NCBI GenBank assembly: GCA_045590195.1
Contig: JAZNQN010000072.1
Span: 1 to 5,340, forward strand
Direction: 5' to 3'
From: JAZNQN01 sp045590195
Lineage (GTDB): Bacteria > Bacillota > Clostridia > UMGS1883 > UMGS1540
DNA length: 5,340 bases
This document shows, one piece after another, positions 1 to 5,319 of the stretch (positions are counted from its first letter, which is position 1; every line of letters begins with the position of its first letter). Position numbers and translations under genes: made by a program. The notes beneath the pieces were generated by a model. It was not told the DNA's origin and ran no database searches. It saw only the letters and a list, made by a program, of their open reading frames with translations.

Positions 1-29
1 TGTTTATCCAGTCTATGAATACGTTAAAA

Positions 30-245
30 TTATCTTTCTAGAGTGTTTTTTTCAAATTCGCAAATGTCACTTATATCACAATTAAGTTCATTAGCAATTT
101 TTAATAAAACAGTAATACTTACTGGTTCGTCGTGTCTAAGTTTACTCATAGTACAAGAAGACAATTCTGTTTTCTTTCGAATATCAGCGGCGGTTAGGTT
201 TCGATCTATTAATAACTTCCAAAACTTTTTGTATGTAACCTTCAT
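30..245 (-). CDS. XRE/Cro-CI family helix-turn-helix repressor, 71 aa
   Basis: A small DNA-binding protein consisting of a single helix-turn-helix domain. Residues 18-36 (TAADIRKKTELSSCTMSKL) form the helix-turn-helix. Residues 42-64, with VLLKIANELNCDISDI, form the closing helices typical of the short XRE proteins common on Firmicute mobile elements. No ligand or peptidase domain is present, so it is probably a simple dimeric repressor. A longer reading starts at GTG (254), but an AGAAGG ribosome binding site at 254-259 lies 8 nt before the ATG at 245, so the ATG is preferred. It has its own sigma-70-type promoter, with a 10-bp inverted repeat over the -35 box that suggests autoregulation. 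It is separated from the polymerase operon by about 670 bases. Which element genes it controls is not shown. The family call is firm; the role is inferred. Confidence 0.9.
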   Translation of the reverse strand: MKVTYKKFWKLLIDRNLTAADIRKKTELSSCTMSKLRHDEPVSITVLLKIANELNCDISDICEFEKNTLER

Positions 246-293
246 ATGTGACACCTTCTAAAACATAACAATATAATACAATAATACTTTTTT

Positions 294-322
294 ATTATAC
301 ATAAATCCCTCTGTTTTTTCAA
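294..322 (-). promoter_or_regulatory. Sigma-70-type promoter of the XRE gene
   Basis: On the minus strand, TTGAAA (317-322) is followed after 17 bases by a consensus TATAAT (294-299). The predicted transcript start is near 287, which gives a leader of about 40 nt before the ATG at 245. Position, spacing and box quality fit the XRE gene just downstream. Confidence 0.8.
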
Positions 323-344
323 CTATATTGTCGTAAAAACAGAG
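309..344. promoter_or_regulatory. Perfect 10-bp inverted repeat, candidate XRE operator
   Basis: CTCTGTTTTT (309-318) is exactly the reverse complement of AAAAACAGAG (335-344), with 16 bases between. The left arm touches the -35 box of the XRE promoter (317-322) and enters the spacer. The right arm overlaps a second dyad, AACAG-N4-CTGTT, at 338-351. Repeated CTCTG/CAGAG half-sites over a repressor's own promoter suggest an autoregulatory operator. Binding is inferred. Confidence 0.5.
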
Positions 345-495
345 CACTGTTATCGTATTTTTTGTTTTCATAAAACACAAATGCTTCTACTTACACACCA
401 TTTTGAACGACCTCAAAAAGACGATGGGGTTCTGCTGACATATGGAGAACAGAACAATGTGCATAAAGAGTAGAATAAGTGTCATTGTATTAATT
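345..495. other. Intergenic stretch with no assignable gene
   Basis: No open frame with a ribosome binding site and recognisable protein was seen on either strand. The only structures are small: a TGTTTT-CAT-AAAACA hairpin near 363-384, and GTTCTG (429-434) facing CAGAAC (450-455) across 15 bases. The second includes the tandem AGAACAGAAC. Neither has a U-tract or a nearby start codon, so no function is assigned. Confidence 0.5.
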
Positions 496-523
496 TTGAC
501 ATAATATCCGTAGGAATTATGAT
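496..523 (+). promoter_or_regulatory. Strong plus-strand promoter with internal dyad (501-520)
   Basis: TTGACA (496-501) and TATGAT (518-523) are separated by 16 bases. This is a consensus -35 and a five-of-six -10. No coding frame follows; the next signal is the intrinsic terminator at 656-709. The spacer is an imperfect palindrome: ATAAT(A)TCC, GTA, GGAATTAT (501-520), with one bulged A. It fills the space between the two boxes, as a repressor operator would. The promoter is well supported by sequence; the operator is an inference. Confidence 0.65.
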
Positions 524-529
524 AAGTTG

Positions 530-703
530 CAGTTACTATAGCACTATAGAAATGACTGATATTTTATAAATTTATTAAAAGCATTCCTAGTTAAATACTC
601 TGTATTCACCAAATTGTTAATCAAATCTATTACACGGATTTTCAGACATATTATTGCCCCGTTGAGATTGCAGATTTTCTGCTTTCCTAACGGGGCTTTT
701 TTG
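530..703 (+). ncRNA. Putative small non-coding RNA, about 170 nt
   Basis: This is predicted from the promoter at 496-523 (start near 530) and the strong intrinsic terminator ending near 703. Between them the longest plus-strand peptide readings are only a few codons. An ATG at 519 opens 16 codons but lies upstream of the predicted start. Local structure includes two ACTATAG copies (535-541 and 543-549), a hairpin AATAC-TCT-GTATT (594-606), and the nested terminator stem. I recognise no known RNA family. It could be a regulator in trans, an antisense counter-transcript, or an untranslated relic of a lost gene. The exact 5' end is approximate. Confidence 0.45.
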
Positions 704-709
704 TTTTTT
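656..709 (+). terminator. Intrinsic terminator, plus strand, with nested hairpin
   Basis: The outer stem GCCCCGTT (656-663) pairs with AACGGGGC (689-696) and is followed by TTTTTTGTTTTTT (697-709). A second hairpin, GCAGA-TTT-TCTGC (670-682), is nested inside the loop. On the minus strand the stem is followed by AATAATATG rather than a U-tract, so it works in the plus direction. No plus-strand protein gene precedes it, which points to the transcript starting near 530. It would also stop that transcript from running antisense into the polymerase operon. Confidence 0.85.
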
Positions 710-724
710 CTCTGGTAAAGTGAT

Positions 725-747
725 ATTTATTTTTCGTCTAAATAAAT
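725..747. repeat. AT-only 8-bp inverted repeat
   Basis: ATTTATTT (725-732) and AAATAAAT (740-747) are perfect complements across a 7-base loop (TTCGTCT). The stem has no GC pairs and no U-tract follows. It may be a weak transcript-end structure or simple AT-rich coincidence. Confidence 0.3.
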
Positions 748-780
748 CGCAAATTTGTAATATATCTGAAATAGAAATTG

Positions 781-846
781 TGATTATCCAATAGAAAACT
801 ATAAAACATACAATACATCATTAAAACCATTTCTATTTGATAATCA
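781..846. repeat. 17-bp imperfect inverted repeat downstream of the polymerase operon
   Basis: TGATTATCCAATAGAAA (781-797) matches the reverse complement of TTTCTATTTGATAATCA (830-846) at 16 of 17 positions, with a 32-base centre. An extra direct copy of AAATAGAAA lies at 769-777. The repeat is 70-135 bases past the stop codon of the 280-aa gene. It lacks the GC stem and U-tract of an intrinsic terminator. It could be a 3'-end stem-loop, a recombinase or protein binding site, or the trace of an insertion. Confidence 0.55.
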
Positions 847-867
847 GTACATTCTGCCCATAGTACT
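846..867. repeat. Short AGTAC/GTACT dyad abutting the longer repeat
   Basis: AGTAC (846-850) and GTACT (863-867) flank 12 bases. The right arm lies in the 8-bp palindrome TAGTACTA (861-868). It shares base 846 with the 17-bp inverted repeat. Arms this short could arise by chance, so it is listed only because it adjoins the larger structure. Confidence 0.25.
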
Positions 868-915
868 AGGGTCAAAAATGTGCTGAAAACACCTATTTTG
901 AAAAGAAAAACTTTT

Positions 916-1758
916 TTAAGTAAAAACCTCATTCAACCTATACCTACTCACATTGTAACTGTTCTCACGCTCAATGGCACCGGATTTAACGAGTTCGGTC
1001 AGGCGTTTTTTTGAAAATGAAGTTGAGCCGAAATAGGCATCAAAATTTGCAACGGGAAGCACAACCCAATCTGTATCTTCTTGTCGGTTGGCATAGTAAT
1101 ATTTTATGAGAGTTTCAAGGGCAAGAGCTGTGCTTAGTGCTTTGGTGAAATCAGTTATCTTTGATTTTGTTTCTTCAGAGAGTTCAAAATCCTTGTTTTT
1201 AAGTTTTCCAAGCTCTAAAGCAGATGAAAGAATATCATCAAACCTTAATATCCAAGCACCTTTGGTTTTCAGATAATATGTGCTGAAATGCATACGGGTA
1301 ATCTTGTCACGCCAAGCGGTATCAAAGTTTTTGTCCATAAGAGTATATTTCTCATACTCTTTGTCTGTGAATATGTCCGGATTGTTTTTGACAAAATTCA
1401 TAGCATTGTGAAAATGCCTGTAAAACCAACCTTCACCGTTTTCACTAACAAGCTCAGGAAACTCTTTGTAGTATTCTCTGAAATCTGTCCTGAACCGCCA
1501 ATCTTCTTTTTCTTTTGTAATATCCTTGTCGGGAATACTGCACCAAGCAGAAATTGCCCGTCTTGCATATTCAATATCGGCACTGCCGTTTTTGAACATA
1601 TATCCTCTTGCGATTATGGTAAACACTCTCGGAAAGCCCTCAAAGCCTTGTATGCCCTCACGGGTGAATCTGCCGAGAAACGAATTGTCATTTTTGTTAT
1701 CACGCTTGTATATGGGTGCTTGGGTATAAGCCTTAAACTCGGCTATTTCATTTAACAT
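916..1758 (-). CDS. Unrecognised 280-aa protein coupled to the polymerase gene
   Basis: I do not recognise this family. The protein is soluble, with no signal peptide or membrane segment, rich in aromatic and charged residues, and mainly helical by appearance. Features from the ATG at 1758: a Gly/Phe-rich N-terminal block (FLGRFTREGIQGFEGFPRVF, about residues 27-46), a central WFYRHFHNAMNFVK segment (111-124), and a C-terminal stretch (about 230-280). The C-terminal stretch, with LPVANFDAYF, SFSKKRLTELVKSGAIER and YNVSRYRLNEVF, resembles a winged helix. TTG at 1776 is an alternative start, but an AGAGGTG ribosome binding site (1765-1771) sits 6 nt before ATG 1758, so the ATG is chosen. It overlaps the polymerase stop codon by 11 bases, which implies translational coupling and a shared job. 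A promoter-recognition, template-binding or regulatory subunit for the polymerase is the obvious guess, but it is only a guess. Confidence 0.88.
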   Translation of the reverse strand: MLNEIAEFKAYTQAPIYKRDNKNDNSFLGRFTREGIQGFEGFPRVFTIIARGYMFKNGSADIEYARRAISAWCSIPDKDITKEKEDWRFRTDFREYYKEFPELVSENGEGWFYRHFHNAMNFVKNNPDIFTDKEYEKYTLMDKNFDTAWRDKITRMHFSTYYLKTKGAWILRFDDILSSALELGKLKNKDFELSEETKSKITDFTKALSTALALETLIKYYYANRQEDTDWVVLPVANFDAYFGSTSFSKKRLTELVKSGAIERENSYNVSRYRLNEVFT

Positions 1759-4700
1759 AAGAAACACCTCTTTCAACGATATATTTCTCTGTTTCGGTCA
1801 GCAAAATATCAAAGACATATCTTCTGTAGCCTGCCGCAACAACATAGGGAACAGCATCATTAAGCCTGACTATTTTTGAAAGCAGCTTTCTGCATTCTTC
1901 CGTTACCGCTTCCTTGTAATCGTAGGTTTTTGATTTGTTTCTGTATGCGAGTACCATTGCAGTCATTTCATCACTGTCATTTTCAAAATGAAGCGAAGTC
2001 AGGTTATGCAGCTTGTTTTCCGCATATCTGTCACAGATAATATCAGAAAATACTCTGTCGCCGTTGTGCCTGAAATCACAGAATAACTCAATGTAGCCTT
2101 CAAAGCGTTCACCGATAAGATAAGTCCTTAAAAACTGTTCTCTTTCTTCGGGCAGCATAAACTGCCATTTGCATTCCTGCATCTGAATATAGATTTCTTC
2201 AATCTCTTCAGGGGTAAAATCGGTAAAGAGTGCATACAGCTCATCTGTGTCATAGTCATTTTCCTGACCTCGCATAAAGAGAATACGCTCAATATCGGAT
2301 TTTCTTTCCGGTATATCCGACCTGTTTCTGTTATTACGGATTCTTTTTAAGCAATGTTCGTAGTCATCCGACAATGCTGAAACTCTGTTCAACTTCTTTT
2401 TATCAAGGCCTGATTTCCAATCGGGATTTTGAGCAAAGGTGAAAATTTCACTGTCAGGTGTAGTTTTTCCTTTAGCTTTAGGTGTATTTCTTTTCAGCTC
2501 ATAAGCATAATACGGCAGTCTTTCAAGATTAGAGCTAACATCCGACCAATCTGTATTTTTGAAAAATTCTCTGAATTGTTGGTCATAAGTCTTTTCATAC
2601 CAAGACCTGCGTTCATTCTGCTTTTCAATAAGGGATTTGTATTTAAGAAACAGACTTTTCGGTGCTCTGTTTGTCACAAGATATTCCGAAAGGTCAGGCT
2701 TTACACCGCTTTTTGCAGAGTCAATTTCCAAGCCTGTGAGAATTGCAAGAGTTTCCGTTTCCTTTCTGTACTGTGTCTTCTTGCGCTTCGCGTTTTCGTC
2801 ATAAGCTAAAATACTTCTGTTGAGTGCGGCATTTGATATTTGTCCAACACGTGAAGAAAAAGTGCTTTTAACAGTTTCAAATCTTACTTCCCAATCATTT
2901 GCATCTGACACTCTCGGTTCCTCGGTGGGTATGAATAACAAAGGTAACGGATTATCACTTTTGCCGTAATACTCAGGTTCGGTTTCTTTTGTGTAAAGAT
3001 AAGAAATGATGATATTATCGGCAATTGTCTTTACCATATCACCGTCAAAATCAGCTCCGCCAAGTCTCATAGGAATATCAGAATTATCAGGAACCATAAT
3101 GACATCAGTTAAATGGCTGAAATATTTGTCTCTGTAATATCCTACTTCTTTTAATGGTCGCACCTGCACACTTTCATTTTTAGATATATGAGGATTACGA
3201 AGAAGAGAATATTTGTAGTTTGTGCCGTAACTGTTACCGGGAGCATAAACAAAATTACCGGACAATTCTTCATTATTGATGTCGGCATATTTTCTGCTGC
3301 CGATTGCAAGGAAAGAAAAAAGTGACATTAAATCAGCAGATAAATATCTGTTATCACCCTGAACAAAAAGCTGACCGATTGCATACTTTCTTAAAATATT
3401 TTCTGCAACATCGTCAATGTCTTTAGAGAAGAATGGCTCATCAATAAGCAATGAGTTTTTGTTAATTAGCCTTGCCTTGATTTTTAAATCTTCATCACTG
3501 TCATCTAAATGTTTTGTATAGTAATCTATTCTGTATTTTCTGTTGTTACAGTAATCGTAATATGCCTGCTCCGTTGCTTTAGTCAGCCACTCTCTTTTAT
3601 CACGTGACGGACTGTCTTTCCAACCTAAAGGTAAATCTTTAGGTCTGAATTTTTCTTCGGGAATTGCAACGGTATTTAAAAACTGAAAGTTAAGTTCAGT
3701 TAAATTTTCTTTTTCAGCTTTGCCTACATTTGAAATGTATAACGAGTGTCTGTATTTTTTACAGCGGTCAAGATAATCGTTAAAGTTTAAAGCATTTTCA
3801 CTCAGCCAACCTTTACCTTTAAACATTGTATCGGTAAGAATGAGATTGATTTTATCGACAGGATGCTCAACGCCCCACATATCTTTAACGAAATATATAC
3901 CAATGCTTTTAAGAAAAGATTTGAAATCAACCTCGTGCACCATACCTTTTATGTAAGGTAAACGAATCTGAAAAGAAGAATGAATATGCTTCCCGCAGAA
4001 CTGTTTATCAATTTCTTTTGCAAATGTTGGAGAGATAAAACCCTCACCGTCGAATGCATCGCAGGTAAATTCAATTTCCTTTTCGGCACGGTTGTATTTT
4101 TTTACTGCCGTATTTTTATCCTTTGATGTGACAGTTACTGCGTGAGTTTTAATAAATCTTTCCCAAGTTTTGATGATAACAATGCTATCTTTATCAAAAA
4201 GTTTTCTGCTTTCAATTCTTGTACCGCCCGAAAACATAAGTCCGTTGTAAGCATAAAGCTTACTTAACTGACACAAACCGATGTTCATATCAAGCTGTAT
4301 TCTCTCTTTAACTTTTTCATAAACGTCACTTCTTATGAAAGATAAACGAGCATTTCTGCTCATACTTGCAGACCTTTCAAACGCAACAAAGTTTTTCATT
4401 CCTGATCCTAAATCAATATTTATTCCTTCCGGACGGAACATTGATTTTGCTTTTAACTGTCTTAAACGGATACGTTCGTTCTTTGCATCTCTGTCAAAAA
4501 TCCCACCGAAGTCAATGTAAACTATTATATCGGAAAGGTCAGAAATTTTTGTATCGTCTTTCGGTTGCGTAAATTTATCCGAAGTTAAAACACTCATTAA
4601 CTGATAAAACATAGCACAGTCTTCCTGCAAACTGTTTTCTTTATTCATTAAACACTTTGCAGTTGCACTGCTATTAAGATTAAAAATATATGTTTCTTCA

Positions 4701-4771
4701 TTTTGCTTTTCTGCATAAGAGATAATTCCTCTTGCTGAAAGCATCGGTATTTCATAAGTAATATGTGCCAT
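1748..4771 (-). CDS. RdRp/YonO-like two-barrel RNA polymerase, 1007 aa
   Basis: A single-chain nucleic-acid polymerase of the double-psi beta-barrel class, which unites eukaryotic RNA-silencing RdRps (QDE-1), phage YonO and the large subunits of cellular RNA polymerase. Blocks seen in order: FERSASMSRNARLSF (131-145); SKLYAYNGLMFSGG (170-183); first barrel with DGEGFISPTFAKEI (241-254), FQIRLPYIKGMV (267-278, Lys275) and MFKGKG (316-321, Lys318/320); second barrel with LLRNPHIS (523-530), LTDVIMVP (554-561) and GGADFDGDMV (571-580), where Asp574, 576 and 578 should bind the catalytic magnesium; VGQISNAALN (642-651), matching the family's post-catalytic helix; LAILTGLEIDSAKSG (675-689), matching the LA-H-S-VD-K-G block of eukaryotic RdRps. 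Residues 700-1007 are charged, helical and unassigned. GAGGTGA (4776-4782) precedes the ATG. Catalytic residues look intact. Whether the template is DNA or RNA is not decidable from sequence; YonO is a DNA-dependent relative. Confidence 0.9.
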   Translation of the reverse strand: MAHITYEIPMLSARGIISYAEKQNEETYIFNLNSSATAKCLMNKENSLQEDCAMFYQLMSVLTSDKFTQPKDDTKISDLSDIIVYIDFGGIFDRDAKNERIRLRQLKAKSMFRPEGINIDLGSGMKNFVAFERSASMSRNARLSFIRSDVYEKVKERIQLDMNIGLCQLSKLYAYNGLMFSGGTRIESRKLFDKDSIVIIKTWERFIKTHAVTVTSKDKNTAVKKYNRAEKEIEFTCDAFDGEGFISPTFAKEIDKQFCGKHIHSSFQIRLPYIKGMVHEVDFKSFLKSIGIYFVKDMWGVEHPVDKINLILTDTMFKGKGWLSENALNFNDYLDRCKKYRHSLYISNVGKAEKENLTELNFQFLNTVAIPEEKFRPKDLPLGWKDSPSRDKREWLTKATEQAYYDYCNNRKYRIDYYTKHLDDSDEDLKIKARLINKNSLLIDEPFFSKDIDDVAENILRKYAIGQLFVQGDNRYLSADLMSLFSFLAIGSRKYADINNEELSGNFVYAPGNSYGTNYKYSLLRNPHISKNESVQVRPLKEVGYYRDKYFSHLTDVIMVPDNSDIPMRLGGADFDGDMVKTIADNIIISYLYTKETEPEYYGKSDNPLPLLFIPTEEPRVSDANDWEVRFETVKSTFSSRVGQISNAALNRSILAYDENAKRKKTQYRKETETLAILTGLEIDSAKSGVKPDLSEYLVTNRAPKSLFLKYKSLIEKQNERRSWYEKTYDQQFREFFKNTDWSDVSSNLERLPYYAYELKRNTPKAKGKTTPDSEIFTFAQNPDWKSGLDKKKLNRVSALSDDYEHCLKRIRNNRNRSDIPERKSDIERILFMRGQENDYDTDELYALFTDFTPEEIEEIYIQMQECKWQFMLPEEREQFLRTYLIGERFEGYIELFCDFRHNGDRVFSDIICDRYAENKLHNLTSLHFENDSDEMTAMVLAYRNKSKTYDYKEAVTEECRKLLSKIVRLNDAVPYVVAAGYRRYVFDILLTETEKYIVERGVSYVK

Positions 4772-4803
4772 TGTTTCACCTCAAATGCACTTGTTCTGTA
4801 TAA

Positions 4804-4833
4804 AGAATACTACAGCCACCCCTGTAATGTCAA
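4804..4833 (-). promoter_or_regulatory. Promoter of the polymerase operon, with dyad 4811-4826
   Basis: On the minus strand a consensus TTGACA (4828-4833) is followed after 18 bases by TATTCT (4804-4809). Start is predicted near 4797, 26 bases before the polymerase ATG. TAGTAT at 15-base spacing is a poorer alternative -10. The spacer carries TACAG (4811-4815) and CTGTA (4822-4826), a 5-bp dyad around CCACCC that could be an operator. A host sigma factor, not the encoded polymerase, would be expected to use this promoter. Confidence 0.6.
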
Positions 4834-4840
4834 CTCTTTT

Positions 4841-4871
4841 GCACCCGAACAATCGGGTGCTTTTTTCTTTT
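4841..4871 (+). terminator. Intrinsic terminator, plus strand, upstream of oriT/mob
   Basis: GCACCCGA (4841-4848), loop ACAA, and TCGGGTGC (4853-4860) form a perfect 8-bp GC-rich stem followed by TTTTTTCTTTT. The minus strand has no matching U-tract, so termination is in the plus direction. All genes immediately to the left are on the minus strand. It therefore either insulates the mob region from leftward-origin plus-strand transcription or acts as an attenuator in a mob leader starting within 4772-4840. Confidence 0.85.
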
Positions 4872-4900
4872 AAAACAGCGGTATTACTTTAACGAGCATT

Positions 4901-4946
4901 GGATTTTGGTACCACAAAATCCGTTTCGGGGGAAATCTCCCCGAAA
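4901..4946. other. Candidate origin of transfer: two adjacent inverted repeats
   Basis: GGATTTTG (4901-4908) and CAAAATCC (4915-4922) are a perfect 8-bp inverted repeat around GTACCA. One base later TTTCGGGG (4924-4931) and CCCCGAAA (4939-4946) form another perfect 8-bp repeat around 7 bases. Neither is followed by a U-tract. Paired inverted repeats immediately upstream of mobC and the relaxase gene are the usual arrangement of an oriT recognised by a relaxase and MobC. The nick position cannot be assigned. A mob-operon operator is the alternative. Confidence 0.55.
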
Positions 4947-4974
4947 ACCAAAACAGAAAAGAGGTGAAAAATTT

Positions 4975-5319
4975 TTGAAAGAAAACAAAAAAACGAAACT
5001 TGTTAAAGCATATTTTACCGAAGAGGATTACGAAAGACTTAATTATCTTTGCAGTATTATGAAAATTTCAAAATCAAAAATGATTCGGTTTCTGCTTTAT
5101 TACAAGAACATTAAAGAAGCTCCGCCTGTTGATTACACAGTTTTAATCAGAGAAATGAGAGCAGTCGGTAACAGTTTAAATCAGCTTGCGAGAGTTGCAA
5201 ATGCAAAAGGCTGGATAAATGAAAAGGATTTACGTGCTGCTATTCTTTCTCTTCGTGAACTCGAAAAGAAAATCGCTGCACAATTTTCTTTGAGTAAGGA
5301 GGATGAATATTGGCAGTAA
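4975..5319 (+). CDS. mobC: MobC-type relaxosome accessory protein, 114 aa
   Basis: An auxiliary protein of conjugative DNA processing that helps the relaxase at oriT. Residues 8-44 (LVKAYFTEEDYERL, then ISKSKMIRFLLYY) look like a ribbon-helix-helix DNA-binding domain. Residues 57-76, with REMRAVGNSLNQLARVAN, carry the conserved G-N-x-L-N-Q-x-A core of the MobC family, followed by a charged helix ending in LRELEKKIAAQF. The frame is open from TTG 4906, but that would place the second inverted repeat inside a low-complexity N-terminus. TTG 4975, 8 nt after AGAGGTG (4960-4966), is preferred and gives a normal MobC length. It ends 10 bases inside the next gene, indicating coupling to the relaxase. 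No clear promoter was found between the terminator and this gene. Confidence 0.88.
   Translation: MKENKKTKLVKAYFTEEDYERLNYLCSIMKISKSKMIRFLLYYKNIKEAPPVDYTVLIREMRAVGNSLNQLARVANAKGWINEKDLRAAILSLRELEKKIAAQFSLSKEDEYWQ

Noticed and set aside
380..490. Possible remnant end of an insertion sequence; on the minus strand the text TTCAAAATGGTGTGTAAG faintly recalls IS256-type ends.
   Set aside because: This is only an impression from memory. There is no transposase fragment, no matching second end, and no target duplication in the window.
519..569. 16-codon plus-strand peptide starting with ATG after AGGA, overlapping the -10 box at 518-523.
   Set aside because: The start codon lies upstream of the predicted transcript start, so the peptide would not be in the mRNA. 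The length is also uninformative.
656..696. Possible integron attC-like site, because of the GTT...CCTAAC arms and nested hairpin.
   Set aside because: attC needs AAC at the left core and GTT at the right; here the order is reversed on both strands. The trailing T-tract explains it as a terminator.
738..932. Minus-strand 64-codon hydrophobic frame (MRFLLKKVFLFKIGVF...) starting inside the end of the 280-aa gene; considered as a small membrane protein or type I toxin.
   Set aside because: There is only a weak AGGT before the ATG, the composition follows AT-rich DNA, and it runs straight through the 17-bp inverted repeat. No family is recognised.
1288..1755. Long plus-strand open frame opposite the 280-aa gene.
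   Set aside because: It is antisense to a well-supported coupled gene, has no ribosome binding site pattern, and its translation has no domain-like features. It is a shadow frame.
4906..4974. N-terminal extension of MobC from TTG 4906.
   Set aside because: There is no ribosome binding site before 4906, and the segment encodes the inverted repeats as basic low-complexity sequence. TTG 4975 has a well-spaced GAGGTG.
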